Part shown: positions 36,088-45,759 of the stretch, piece by piece
How positions within the stretch are numbered: the stretch's first letter is position 1
Layout of the letters: each line of letters starts with the position of its first letter
Assembly: GCA_018436725.1 (NCBI GenBank)
Contig: JAHDKT010000037.1
Span: 28,673-92,672, forward strand
From: Synergistaceae bacterium
GTDB taxonomy: Bacteria > Synergistota > Synergistia > Synergistales > Aminobacteriaceae
DNA: 64,000 bases
Reading direction: 5' to 3'
Made by a program: the position numbers and the translations under genes
Notes under the pieces: generated by a model
Databases searched by the model: none
The model's input: only the letters and a program-made list of their open reading frames with translations
Told to the model about the DNA's origin: nothing

Positions 36088-38028
36088 ATGAGGTGCAGGA
36101 AGAACAAAGCGGCGCCGGAGAGCCTTTCCGTCCCGCGCGAGGGAGCCGTTCAATCGGCTCTCTTCGAATTTAACGACGGAATGTGGCCGCTTCTTTCCAA
36201 TGTGAAGCGCTCCTCCCGTTATGCCGGGTGCGAGTACGGGATCATCCCTCCGAAGGAGGACGGAGGCTCCGTCGTGCGTTTCTGTCTTGCTTTCCCCGAT
36301 GTGTACGAGATAGGGATGAGCTATCTCGGCTTCCAGATCCTGTATTTCCTCCTGAAGGGGCTTCCCTGCGGCGACGCGGACAGAGTCTACTGTCCGTGGA
36401 CCGACCTCGAGGAGCAGATGCGCGCGCAGGGGACGCCTCTTGCGTCGCTGGAGAGCGGCCGCCCCCTCCGCGATTTCGATGTGCTCGGCTTCACGCTCCA
36501 GTATGAACTGAGCTACAGCAATATCCTCACCATGCTCGACCTGGGGGAGATTCCTCTGCTGGCCGCGGACAGAGGCGAGAGCGATCCGCTGGTCGCGGCG
36601 GGAGGGGTCGGAGCGCTTGCTCCCGAGCCCATCGCCCCTTTTATCGACTTTTTCTGCGTCGGCGAAGGCGAAGAGCTTCTTCCCGAGGTGATCGCGCGCC
36701 TCTCCGAAACGAAGGGACTTTCGCGGAGCGAGAAACTGCGCGCGCTGTCGGAGATCGAGGGCGTCTACGTTCCGTCGCTCGTGGAATGCGACTTCTGCGT
36801 CGACGGCGTACGATTTCGCTCTGCGGAAGGAAGCCGGAGCGCTCTCCCCGTGCGGAGGCGCATCGTCGACTCTCTGGACGACGCGTTCTTCCCCGAGACG
36901 CTTCTCGTGCCGTCCGGAGGGATCGTCCACGATCGGGTGGCCGTCGAACTCTTCCGCGGATGCACCAGGGGCTGCCGTTTTTGCCAGGCCGGCATGGTGA
37001 CGCGCCCCGTCAGAGAACGCTCCGTCCGCCCTCTTGCGGAGCGGATCGTCTCTTTGGTGGAGAAGACCGGGTGGGAGGAAGTCGGCCTCCTCTCCCTGGC
37101 ATCCTGCGACTATTCGGGCATTGCCGGACTTGTCCGCGAACTCTCCCCTGTGTTGGCCGCGAAGAACGTCAAGCTGAGCCTGCCGAGCCTCCGTATGGAC
37201 GCCTTTTCGGTGAACCTGGCGGCGGAGATGGAATCTATGCGGCGCGGCGGGATTACCTTCGCGCCCGAGGCGGGAACGCAGCGTCTTCGCGACGTGATCA
37301 ACAAAGGCGTGAGCGACGAGGACTTTGAAACGTCTCTCCGGACCGCGTTCAGCAAGGGGTGGGACAGGGTGAAGCTCTACTTTATGATGGGGCTGCCCAC
37401 GGAGACGGAAGAGGACCTCGAGGGCATCGTCCGCCTGACCGAGCGAGCGTACTCCATCGGCAAGGGGATCAAGAAGAGAGTGCAGGTTGCGGTCTCGGTG
37501 GCCGGATTCGTCCCCAAACCGCATACCCCCTTCCAGTGGGAGGCTCAGCTTCCGGTCGACGAGCTGCGGCGGAGAGGCCGGTACGTCAAGAACCGTCTCA
37601 ACGAAGTCGGCAGGGGAAAGATCTCCCTGAAGTACCACGAACCGGAGCAGACTTTTCTTGAAGGCGTCTTCGCCCGGGGGGACAGACGGCTGGCCCCTGT
37701 GCTGCTCGCCGCGTGGAGGAAGGGAGCGCGTTTCGACGGTTGGACCGAGACCTTCTCGTTTTCCCGCTGGATGGAGGCCTTCGAGGAGGCCGGTATCGAT
37801 CCGCACTGGTATGTCGCGCGCGAACGCTCCCTGGAAGAGGGGCTTCCCTGGGATCACATCTCCGCGGGAGTCTCGAAGGAGTTCCTCCGGAGGGAACGCC
37901 TGCGTTCACGGGAGGGAGCGCTCTCGCCGGACTGCCGCGAGGACGGCGTGTGTTCCGTATGCGGCGCGGCCTGCCTCGCCTGCGGCGCCTGTTTTTCCCC
38001 GGTGGAAGGGGGAGACGTCCGTGCTTAG
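36088..38028 (+). CDS. B12-binding-type radical SAM protein (TIGR03960 family)
   Basis: A 646-aa radical SAM enzyme of unknown reaction. The N-terminal cobalamin-binding-like region contains FPDVYEIGMSYLGFQILY; the cluster motif is ELFRGCTRGCRFCQAG (C-x3-C-x2-C), followed by the TIM-barrel landmarks APEAGTQRLRDVINKG and LYFMMGLPTET. A Cys-rich tail (CSVCGAACLACGACF) could bind a second cluster or zinc. ATG 36088 follows GAGGGGG by 11 nt. The trio with the DUF2344 gene and RNase G next door is widely conserved, suggesting a role in RNA metabolism; the precise function is unknown. Confidence 0.88.
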   Translation: MRCRKNKAAPESLSVPREGAVQSALFEFNDGMWPLLSNVKRSSRYAGCEYGIIPPKEDGGSVVRFCLAFPDVYEIGMSYLGFQILYFLLKGLPCGDADRVYCPWTDLEEQMRAQGTPLASLESGRPLRDFDVLGFTLQYELSYSNILTMLDLGEIPLLAADRGESDPLVAAGGVGALAPEPIAPFIDFFCVGEGEELLPEVIARLSETKGLSRSEKLRALSEIEGVYVPSLVECDFCVDGVRFRSAEGSRSALPVRRRIVDSLDDAFFPETLLVPSGGIVHDRVAVELFRGCTRGCRFCQAGMVTRPVRERSVRPLAERIVSLVEKTGWEEVGLLSLASCDYSGIAGLVRELSPVLAAKNVKLSLPSLRMDAFSVNLAAEMESMRRGGITFAPEAGTQRLRDVINKGVSDEDFETSLRTAFSKGWDRVKLYFMMGLPTETEEDLEGIVRLTERAYSIGKGIKKRVQVAVSVAGFVPKPHTPFQWEAQLPVDELRRRGRYVKNRLNEVGRGKISLKYHEPEQTFLEGVFARGDRRLAPVLLAAWRKGARFDGWTETFSFSRWMEAFEEAGIDPHWYVARERSLEEGLPWDHISAGVSKEFLRRERLRSREGALSPDCREDGVCSVCGAACLACGACFSPVEGGDVRA

Positions 38029-38752
38029 AATACGCCTGACCTATGCGAAGCGCGGGAGAGCGTGCTTCATCCCGCATATCGCCATACCGTCCGTCTTCTC
38101 CAGGAGCGGGAACCGCGCGGGAATCTCCTTCCAGCTTTCGGAAGGTTTCTCCCCGCGTCCGCGCATCAGCCTCGGGCCGGAGCTTCCCGTGGGCGTTCCG
38201 GCTTTGAGCGAGCCGCTCGAAGTCCGTCTGGACTCCTTTTCCGCCGAGGATCTTCTCGCGTGGGACCGAGCGCTTCCCCCCGGCTTCTTCTTCACCGGCG
38301 CCTGCCGGGTGAACGGCGAGCCCGGATCGGCCGAAGCGCGATCGCTCAACAAGTGGTGCGAGGTTTCGTCGTGCCTCCTCGCCCTTCGGCGGGAGCCTTC
38401 CGGTATTCCGTTGCTCGAGTCCTTTCTGCGGGAGCTGAAAGACCGGGGGGAAGTGCTCTTTTTCGAGCCTGCCGATTCATGGAGCGTCCGGTGCATTCTG
38501 GAGAATCCGGCGCAAAGAAGTCCCGGAGTGCTCGTGAAGGAGCTTCAAAAAAGAGGTATCATAGAGGGGTGGCCCGATATCTTTCTTCTCCGGGAGGTCG
38601 TAGGGCGGCTCGGAGTCTCCGAAGAGACCGGAGCGCCGTGTGTGCTCCCGCTGACGCCGCCTTTCGCGACGGGGACGGGGCGCGATGCTGAAGAGGATGT
38701 GTCCGGGGAGCGGACTCCGGTTGCGGGGTGTAGCTCCTCGGAGTGTCGATAA
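38021..38752 (+). CDS. DUF2344 / TIGR03936 family protein
   Basis: A 243-aa protein that in many genomes is fused to or follows the TIGR03960 radical SAM protein. The family start IRLTYAKRGRACFIPHIAIPSVFSRS (in part LTYAKRGRACFIPH) and LSEGFSPRPRISLGPELPVGV are clear. The function is unknown. The GTG start lies inside the end of the radical SAM gene (8-nt overlap) after a GAAGGGGGA box. The C-terminal 60 residues are not conserved to my eye. Confidence 0.82.
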   Translation: MLRIRLTYAKRGRACFIPHIAIPSVFSRSGNRAGISFQLSEGFSPRPRISLGPELPVGVPALSEPLEVRLDSFSAEDLLAWDRALPPGFFFTGACRVNGEPGSAEARSLNKWCEVSSCLLALRREPSGIPLLESFLRELKDRGEVLFFEPADSWSVRCILENPAQRSPGVLVKELQKRGIIEGWPDIFLLREVVGRLGVSEETGAPCVLPLTPPFATGTGRDAEEDVSGERTPVAGCSSSECR

Positions 38753-38844
38753 AGAAAGACGGCGGAATGCTCTCTTTCGCGATTGCTAGCGAAAGGGAAG
38801 CGCGTTCCGTTGAAAATCCTTTTCCGAAGAGGAGGGAGTTCTGT

Positions 38845-40467
38845 TTGTCAGAGAATGCGGAGGCCAGGAGCGGGCGGGCGGAAGGGCGCGACGCCGTAGT
38901 TCGCCGCACGGAAGCGCGGGAGGATGTCGACCCGCAGGAGGGAAGGCCTGGCTCGCGCGGGGTGTCCGCCGCCGGGAACGCCGACAGGAAAATCATCGCG
39001 AACTGCCTTGATCCGGAAGAGACGCGAGTGGCCATCATCGAGGACGGCCGCCTTGCGGATCTTTTCGTCGAGCGCATGTGGGAGCGGCAGAAGGCGGGCG
39101 AGATCTACAAAGCCAGAGTCGAGAGCGTGCTTCCGGGCATCCACGCTTCCTTTGTCAACCTCGGCGACGGAAGGAACGCGTTTCTGTACCTCAACGACGC
39201 GAGAGGGCTCGATCTTCAGCCGAACAAGGAGCTGCTCGTCCAGGTGACGAAGACCGCCAGAAAGAACAAGGGGGCGAGAGTGACCTCCCGAATCTCCCTG
39301 CCGGGAAGGTACGTCGTGCTCGTACCGGGCGGACAGGAGTCGGGAGTTTCCAAGCGGATACTCGACGAGAACGAACGAAAACGGCTGAAGGCCATCGCAC
39401 GCGACTTGCGCGGAGACTACGGCATTATCGTCAGGACCGCTGCCGAAGGCGTGGACGACGAATCGCTCGCCCACGACGTGGAGACGCTCCTTGCCTTGTG
39501 GCGCGAGATCGAGCATACGGGACGGACGCAGAACGCTCCTTGCCTCCTGTACAGAGATTTGGGGCTCTTGGGGAGAGTGCTGAGGGACGAACTCACCGAG
39601 CAGGTTTCCGAGATCATCGTGGACGGCCCGGAGGAGTTCGAGAACGTCAGGGGGCATCTGTCGAGTTTGTGCGGCGGAGAGCCTCCGGATCTGTCGCTGT
39701 ACAAGGGAACCGTTCCGCTTTTCGAACACTACGGTGTGGAGAAGGAGATCGACGCCGCTCTCGAACGGAAGGTCTGGCTCAAGTCGGGGGCCTATCTGAT
39801 CATCGACCACACCGAGGCGCTCACCGTCATCGACGTCAACACGGGAAAGTACATCGGAAAGACCGATCTCCGCCATACCGTTCTGGAGACGAACCTCGAA
39901 GCCGCGTCCGAAATAGCCCGCCAGCTCAGGCTGCGCGCTATCGGCGGCATCGTCGTCATCGACTTCATCGACATGGACTTCGAGGAGGACCGATCCCGAC
40001 TGCTCCGGAGGCTGGAGGACGTCTTTCAGCCGGATAGATACCGTGCGCGCGTCTTCGGCGTCTCGCAGCTCGGACTCGTCGAGATCACGCGAAAGCGTGC
40101 GCGCCCCGACATCCGCTCCACGCTCACCCGAAGCTGTCCCGCGTGCGGCGGAGGCGGCTGGGTTTTCCGCGAGGATACCGTCGCGATGTCGATCAAGCGG
40201 TTCCTCAGGAAGGTCTCTTTCGCCAACAGGGCGGAAGCGCTGCTTCTGGAGGCCAACGCCGCCGTAGCCCAGTACATCTTCGAGACGTACCTCTCCCTCT
40301 GGGAGACCGAACTCGGACGGAGGATCTTCATCGCTGCCGCTCCCGACTTCGCGTGGAGCAAGTACCGGCTGGAGGCGCAGGGGGGCGTCGACCAGGTCGA
40401 ACGGCGCATCGAGCAGATGGAGAAGCGGGAGGCGCGAATCGTTGTATATCGAACGTCTTCATCTTAA
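38845..40467 (+). CDS. rng: Ribonuclease G/E
   Basis: Endoribonuclease for rRNA 5'-end maturation and mRNA decay; 540 aa. A charged, apparently disordered N-terminal extension of about 50 residues precedes the S1 domain (GEIYKARVESVLPGIHASFVNLG in part). The RNase H-like and DNase I-like parts carry the catalytic Mg ligands in VIDVNTGKY and VIDFIDMDFEED. The Zn-link motif is SCPACGGGG. The start is TTG 38845, because GGAGGGAG lies 6 nt upstream; an earlier in-frame GTG at 38743 overlaps the DUF2344 gene. It lacks the long C-terminal degradosome scaffold of E. coli RNase E. Confidence 0.93.
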   Translation: MSENAEARSGRAEGRDAVVRRTEAREDVDPQEGRPGSRGVSAAGNADRKIIANCLDPEETRVAIIEDGRLADLFVERMWERQKAGEIYKARVESVLPGIHASFVNLGDGRNAFLYLNDARGLDLQPNKELLVQVTKTARKNKGARVTSRISLPGRYVVLVPGGQESGVSKRILDENERKRLKAIARDLRGDYGIIVRTAAEGVDDESLAHDVETLLALWREIEHTGRTQNAPCLLYRDLGLLGRVLRDELTEQVSEIIVDGPEEFENVRGHLSSLCGGEPPDLSLYKGTVPLFEHYGVEKEIDAALERKVWLKSGAYLIIDHTEALTVIDVNTGKYIGKTDLRHTVLETNLEAASEIARQLRLRAIGGIVVIDFIDMDFEEDRSRLLRRLEDVFQPDRYRARVFGVSQLGLVEITRKRARPDIRSTLTRSCPACGGGGWVFREDTVAMSIKRFLRKVSFANRAEALLLEANAAVAQYIFETYLSLWETELGRRIFIAAAPDFAWSKYRLEAQGGVDQVERRIEQMEKREARIVVYRTSSS

Positions 40468-43400
40468 GGGATTCAAGAGTTTCGGCGCCTCTCTGGAACT
40501 TCTCCTCTCTCCGGGATTCACGGCCATTGTCGGACCCAACGGAAGCGGCAAGAGCAACCTGCTCGACGCGCTCCGCTGGGCGTTGGGCGAAGCGGGCTCC
40601 CAGCGTCTCCGGATCGTGAAGCAGGGGGACCTGCTCTTCTCCGGGAGCGTGACGCTCCCCCCGGCCTCGCGCGCCGAGGTAACCCTTCTGCTGCGTTCAT
40701 CGATGCTCGCAGGCCGTGCGGAAGACCGTGCACGCGGGGCCGCGCAGTGTATCTTGAAACGAAGCTACTCGCCGGAAACGGGAACTGTGCTCACTGTCGA
40801 CGGGGAGCGACTGCGCCTCTCCGATCTCGACGAGGTGAAACGGCTCTGGCATCTCGAAGGAGATCAGTTCGCCTTCATCGGGCAGGGGGAGGTCGCGGAG
40901 GCGATCCATCAGCGCCCCGCGCAGCGCCGCGCCCACTTGGAAGTCCTTTTCGGCATCGACCAGTATCGCAAAAAACGGAACGAGACCTCCCAGAAGCTCG
41001 CCGCGGCCTCGGAGGAGACGCTCCGCCTCGGCGCGCTCGCCGCCGAACTCTCGAACCGGCGCGAAGAGATCGCCCCTGCCGTCGAAAAGGCGTTGGCCGC
41101 GAAGAAGCTCACCGACGAGCTGGACGATAAAAGGCGCGGGTACTACTTCTTCAGGCGTCGCCTCTTGGAGGAGAAGAGCGCGCTTCTTGAGGACGAGCTG
41201 CGCGCCCTTCGGGAGGAAGAGACGCTCCGCCTGCGCTGGAAGGAGCTGTGGGAGGCCATGTACACTCGTTCCGTCCGCCGGTGCGGAGAACAGGAAGAAC
41301 GGGTGAAGCGCCTTCTGGGGGACAGGGATGAACTCGTCGCGCGCCGCGAAGGGCTCAGGAGGAGCTGCTTCGCCGGCGCCGCCTCCATACGGGAGATACT
41401 GACTCGCCGCCGCTCCCTTGGCGAAGAGCAGACCGGCGTCGTGTCGCGTCTTGAGTCGCTGATGGCGGAGAGCGACGATCTGAAGCGGAAAGAGGCCGCC
41501 CTGGAGTCCGAGCACGGCGCGCTCGCCGCGGAGCGGGAACTTCTCCGGAGGCGGGTGCGAGAACTGCACGAGGCGATCGATGCGGACCGGAGACGCAAAC
41601 ACGCGACGACGAATACCCTCGCGGCCCTTTCCGGCGAGCTGGAGACGTTGCGGTCGCGTCTTGTCTCCCGGCGTTCGTTTCTCGAATCGTGCGGCGCGGA
41701 TCTTGCCGTATCCGAGGAGAGCGCACGATCCATGGAAGAAGCGCTGCGCGACGCTTCCGAAAGGCTCTTGATGCTGGAAAAGCAAGAGCCGGAGGTGGTC
41801 GAGGCGCACAGCGATATTTTCGCCCGTTGCCGGACCACGGGAGGGGCGCTCCAGTCGGCTCGCAAGGAGGCTTCCTCGCTCGAAGGGGCGCTTGAGGATC
41901 TTCGAAGCGCGGAGGATTCTATGTATCCGGAGCCGGTGCGCTTTCTCACCGCGGCCGACAGACTAGGGAAACTTCCGGTTCCGGTAAAGGTCGCCGCGGA
42001 CGCCTTCACCTGTCCTCAGCGCGTCACCTCGGCGCTCGAGGCGTATCTTGGAGGTCGTCAGTACTGGGTGCTCGTTAAAACGCTCGCCGAGGCGGGGCGT
42101 TGCATCGATATGCTCAAGGAACGGCGCGCGGGAAGAGCGACCTTCCTTCCGCTCGAACGGAGCCGCCCGCGCTTTCCCCAGAGCAGGTTCTCCCTGCCCA
42201 AAAGCGGCGTGGTGGGGTGGGCCATGGACCTGGTCTCGGTCGATCGGGAGTGGGAACCGGCCGTCATGCACCTGCTCGGCGATCTCCTCGTGGTCGAGCG
42301 CTACGACGACGGGGCCGCCCTGGTGAACCGGGGGGCCTCCTTTCCGATAGTTTCACTCGACGGAGAAGTGTTCGCGACGTCGGGAACGGTCAGCGGAGGA
42401 CGCGCACGATCTTCCGCAGGCGCTATCGAGCGGAGAAGCCGGATCGTCGAGTCCGAAGAAAAACTGAAGACGCTGAAGCGGCGCATCGCGGAACTGACGC
42501 GCGCTCTCGCCGAAGAGGAGGCGCTGGAGCGCGCCCGTGCGGCGGAGAAGGACGAATGGGCACGGCTGCTGCGCGAGACGAAAAAAGAGGTCGAGGAGAA
42601 GCGCAGGGAGTTGGAGATGGAACGTTCGCGACGCGACCGTCTTGCGAACGAGCACGCGACGGGCGGCGCCGAAGCGTCCGCTTGGGAAACGCGCATCTCG
42701 GCGATCGAGACGGAGATGAAGGAGCTGATGGCGACGGTCGTTCCTTCGGCGGAGAACGCGGACGTGTCCGCGCTTCCCGCCAGGCTCAAGGAGATCGAAG
42801 GGGCCTGTGTACTCCTCGAAGAGCGGCTGTCGAGCGTGCGGGCGCTGCGCGAGCGCGCCGGCGAAGAGTTGGCCCGCTCAGGCGAACGGCGGAGGTCGCT
42901 TCTGGAGGAAGAACGCGCCGCCTCCCTTCGCGAGCAGGAGGAGCGGCGGCGTCTTTCGCAGCGAGGGAAGGAGCAGTACCGCATCTTTCTCGAACTGCGG
43001 GAGATCCTGGGAGAACTCGACCGCGTACATGGAAAGGAACGGGCGCTTGCAGCCCGTTCCGCAAAGGTATCGGCGCGCAGCAGGGCCGCCGTCGAACGTG
43101 CGGGAACGCTGCGGACCAAGGCGGACGCGCTTGTCCAGCAGCGTGAAAACCTCGCGGAAGAGCTGAGGCGGCTGATCGAGGCCTGGGATGACGAACACCC
43201 CTACGATGCGGCCTTGGCGCCCGGCGTAGATGAAGGCGAGGCTATAGCTTCCGCCGTCCGCAGGCTCGAAAGGGATCTGCGTGCGCTCGGCCCTGTCGAT
43301 TGGGGAGCGCTCTCCGAAGATACGTCGCTCGCCGCGCGCATCGCCTTTCTTGGCGAGCAGCTCTCCGACGTCCGCGCCGCTATGGACGAGCTGCGGGCCA

Positions 43401-44065
43401 TCATCGAAGAGACCGACCGTCACGTGGGCGTCGTCTTCACGGGAGCCCTCGACAATATCAACATCCGTTTCGACGCGCTCTTCCGGAGGCTCTTCGGAGG
43501 CGGCGAGGCCCGCCTTCAACTTTTGGCGCCGCAGAGCGGCTCTTCCGAGGGGGGCGAAGAAGATGAAACCGCCGAAACGGCCGGAACGCGCGGCAACTCC
43601 GCGGCATGGGATCGGGGGGTCGAGATCGTTGCACGTCCGCCCGGCAAGCATCTTCAGAACCTTGCTCAGCTCTCGGGAGGAGAGCAGACGCTGACCGCCA
43701 TCGCCTATCTCTTCGCTTCGATGGAGGTCGCCGGCGTTCCGCTCGCCGTCCTCGACGAGGTGGACGCGGCGCTCGACGAATCGAATCTGCTCCGTTTCGG
43801 CGAACTGGCGCGAGAATACGCCCGCCCCTCCGCGGAGGAGGCGTTCGAGGAAGGGGAAAACGCTTCCGGCAGCGGAATCCAGCTTGTAGTAATGACGCAC
43901 CGGAGGGCCACCATGGAACGGGCCGATATTCTCTACGGCGTGACGCTCGCGGAGCCCGGACTCTCGAAAGTTGTCGGGATACGCGTCGAGGACTGGGTGG
44001 AGCCCGGCGCCGACCTCAAAGCGCGCCGTGCGCCCGCAGTCGCGGCGCTCCGGGCGCGTCAGTGA
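40442..44065 (+). CDS. smc: Chromosome segregation ATPase SMC
   Basis: Condensin-like ATPase that compacts and segregates chromosomes; 1207 aa. Head-1 Walker A GPNGSGKSN starts at residue 31. Long coiled coils (about 170-500 and 660-1010) flank a hinge at roughly 507-650 containing VPVKVAADAF and GTVSGGRAR. The head-2 signature LSGGEQ starts at residue 1077 and Walker B is LAVLDEVDAALDESN. TTG 40442 is supported by GGGAGGCG 7 nt before and gives MYIERLHLKGFKSFG, the standard N-terminus. It starts 26 nt inside rng and ends overlapping the methyltransferase gene (GTGA). Confidence 0.96.
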   Translation: MYIERLHLKGFKSFGASLELLLSPGFTAIVGPNGSGKSNLLDALRWALGEAGSQRLRIVKQGDLLFSGSVTLPPASRAEVTLLLRSSMLAGRAEDRARGAAQCILKRSYSPETGTVLTVDGERLRLSDLDEVKRLWHLEGDQFAFIGQGEVAEAIHQRPAQRRAHLEVLFGIDQYRKKRNETSQKLAAASEETLRLGALAAELSNRREEIAPAVEKALAAKKLTDELDDKRRGYYFFRRRLLEEKSALLEDELRALREEETLRLRWKELWEAMYTRSVRRCGEQEERVKRLLGDRDELVARREGLRRSCFAGAASIREILTRRRSLGEEQTGVVSRLESLMAESDDLKRKEAALESEHGALAAERELLRRRVRELHEAIDADRRRKHATTNTLAALSGELETLRSRLVSRRSFLESCGADLAVSEESARSMEEALRDASERLLMLEKQEPEVVEAHSDIFARCRTTGGALQSARKEASSLEGALEDLRSAEDSMYPEPVRFLTAADRLGKLPVPVKVAADAFTCPQRVTSALEAYLGGRQYWVLVKTLAEAGRCIDMLKERRAGRATFLPLERSRPRFPQSRFSLPKSGVVGWAMDLVSVDREWEPAVMHLLGDLLVVERYDDGAALVNRGASFPIVSLDGEVFATSGTVSGGRARSSAGAIERRSRIVESEEKLKTLKRRIAELTRALAEEEALERARAAEKDEWARLLRETKKEVEEKRRELEMERSRRDRLANEHATGGAEASAWETRISAIETEMKELMATVVPSAENADVSALPARLKEIEGACVLLEERLSSVRALRERAGEELARSGERRRSLLEEERAASLREQEERRRLSQRGKEQYRIFLELREILGELDRVHGKERALAARSAKVSARSRAAVERAGTLRTKADALVQQRENLAEELRRLIEAWDDEHPYDAALAPGVDEGEAIASAVRRLERDLRALGPVDWGALSEDTSLAARIAFLGEQLSDVRAAMDELRAIIEETDRHVGVVFTGALDNINIRFDALFRRLFGGGEARLQLLAPQSGSSEGGEEDETAETAGTRGNSAAWDRGVEIVARPPGKHLQNLAQLSGGEQTLTAIAYLFASMEVAGVPLAVLDEVDAALDESNLLRFGELAREYARPSAEEAFEEGENASGSGIQLVVMTHRRATMERADILYGVTLAEPGLSKVVGIRVEDWVEPGADLKARRAPAVAALRARQ

Positions 44066-44844
44066 ACATCTCCGAAAAAGCGCCGTTTCCGGTGTCGCGG
44101 GACGAGCTGTTGATGGGGTCGCTCTCTCTGGACCAGCCGGAGAAGGGACCGAGGGTGAACGCCGACACCATCCTGCTCGCGGCCTACGTGCGCGACACGT
44201 TCTCCGGAGCACGCGGCGGCAAGGATGTCCTCGAGATCGGCTGCGCCACGGGAGCGATCTCGCTCATCACGGCGTATCGCTTTTCCTCGATCCCCTCCAT
44301 ACTGGGGATGGACATCCAAAGTGAGCTTGTGCGGCTCGCCGAAGGGAACGCGAGGCGAAACGGCCTCGCGGACAGGGTCTCCTTCCTGGAGGGCGACGTT
44401 CGCCGTGTCCGCACGTTCCTTCCGGCGCAGTCGTTCGACGTGGTGATCACGAACCCTCCCTACGAAGCTTCCGAGAGAGGGCGGCTCTCCGCCTCGCATT
44501 CGGAGCGGGTGGCCAGACAGGAGGTCGCGTGCTCGCTGGAGGAGGTCGTCTCGGCCTGCCGCTACCTTCTCAGGAACCGGGGGAGGCTGTATCTCGTCTT
44601 CAAGGCGGAGCGGGCCTGCGAACTCTTCGTTTGCCTTTCTGGAAAAGGAATCGAGCCGAAGCGCGCCCGATGGGTCCACCCCCTTCCGCAGCGGAAGGCC
44701 TCGGTGGTGCTCGTCGAGGCGCTCCGGGGGGGGCGTCCCGGCATGATCGTCGAGCCTCCGCTGTTCATTCACGACGCCGCGGGACAGTATACCGGCGAGT
44801 TTTTAAGCGCCTACACGAAGGAGGGGTTGCCGTGCTCTATTTAG
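44062..44844 (+). CDS. TrmN6-like tRNA/rRNA adenine-N6 methyltransferase
   Basis: A 260-aa class I SAM methyltransferase. SAM-binding motif I is VLEIGCATGAISL, and the catalytic N6-adenine motif is NPPYEASERGR (NPPY). The N-terminal D-x-P-x-KGP-R-VN-x-DTILLAAYV pattern is that of the YfiC/TrmN6 group that methylates A37 of tRNA-Val. GTG 44062 overlaps the smc stop. Being followed by rsmI, the same pairing seen in Firmicutes (yabB-yazA-rsmI), supports the assignment. Confidence 0.85.
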   Translation: MNISEKAPFPVSRDELLMGSLSLDQPEKGPRVNADTILLAAYVRDTFSGARGGKDVLEIGCATGAISLITAYRFSSIPSILGMDIQSELVRLAEGNARRNGLADRVSFLEGDVRRVRTFLPAQSFDVVITNPPYEASERGRLSASHSERVARQEVACSLEEVVSACRYLLRNRGRLYLVFKAERACELFVCLSGKGIEPKRARWVHPLPQRKASVVLVEALRGGRPGMIVEPPLFIHDAAGQYTGEFLSAYTKEGLPCSI

Positions 44845-45659
44845 TCCCCACTCCTGTGGGAAACTTGGAGGACATGACGCCGAGGGCGGTGCGCATGCTC
44901 GCCGAGGCGGACTTCATCGCCTGCGAGGATACCCGCACCTCTCTGCCCCTGCTGCGCCGCTACGGCGTCTCGAAGCCCCTTGTCGCCTACCACGCTTTCA
45001 ACGAAAAGGGGAAGACGGAGGCGCTCCTCGAACGTCTGCTCAGCGGAGAGAATGGAGCGCTCATCTCCGACGCGGGGACTCCCGGGATCTCCGACCCGGG
45101 GTATCAACTCATCCGCAGATGCATCGACGAAGGAATCGAGATATCGGCGCTCCCCGGCCCGACGGCCTTCGTCCCCGCGCTTGTTCTCTCCGGGCTTCCG
45201 CCGTACCCCTTTCTCTTCTACGGCTTCCTTCCGGACAAACAGGGGGAGCGCGAGCGGGCGATCCTCTCCGCGGCCGCCCTGCCCTGGACGCTCGTCTTTT
45301 ACGTATCGCCGCACAAGGCGGAAAAACATCTCCTGCATCTGCTGGAACTTCTCGGCGACCGGAAGGCCGCGCTCGTCCGGGAAATCAGCAAGATCTACGA
45401 AGAGGCGCGGCGCGGAACCCTTTCGTACCTCGCCGAATCGGTACGGGAGGGCGTCAAGGGGGAACTCGTCCTCGTCGTCGAAGGCGCGGCAGGAGAGCGC
45501 GAACGCACCGACCTTCCCGACTGGAGAGAGCGGGCGAAAACGCTCGCGGCGAACGGAGTCTCGTCCAGAGAGGTTGTAAAAATACTCGCGGAGGAGTATT
45601 CTGTATCGAAAAACGAAGTCAAATCGTTTCTTTTCCAGGCGTCCGGCGATACTCCGTGA
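44832..45659 (+). CDS. rsmI: 16S rRNA (cytidine-1402-2'-O)-methyltransferase RsmI
   Basis: SAM-dependent tetrapyrrole-methylase-fold enzyme acting on C1402 of 16S rRNA in the ribosomal P site; 275 aa. Family landmarks: LYLVPTPVGNLEDMTPRA, CEDTRTSLPLLRRYG, LISDAGTPGISDPGYQL, ALPGPTAFVPALVLSGLP and FYGFLP. The C-terminal helical domain ends VKILAEEYSVSKNEV. GTG 44832 lies 13 nt inside the previous gene, 5 nt after GGAGGGG. Confidence 0.95.
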   Translation: MLYLVPTPVGNLEDMTPRAVRMLAEADFIACEDTRTSLPLLRRYGVSKPLVAYHAFNEKGKTEALLERLLSGENGALISDAGTPGISDPGYQLIRRCIDEGIEISALPGPTAFVPALVLSGLPPYPFLFYGFLPDKQGERERAILSAAALPWTLVFYVSPHKAEKHLLHLLELLGDRKAALVREISKIYEEARRGTLSYLAESVREGVKGELVLVVEGAAGERERTDLPDWRERAKTLAANGVSSREVVKILAEEYSVSKNEVKSFLFQASGDTP

Positions 45660-45759
45660 AGGATCGCTCCGTCGGCCTGGTTCCGCCGGGCGGAGGAGAG
45701 CGCTCCGGCGCCGTCCGTCCTCGTGAAGGAGCAGAATTTTTGCAGGAGGTATCGCATAC

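Noticed and set aside
45660..45759. T-box leader before metG
   Set aside because: TGGTTCCGCC resembles part of the T-box, but the gap is only 100 nt and has no stem I, specifier loop or terminator pair.
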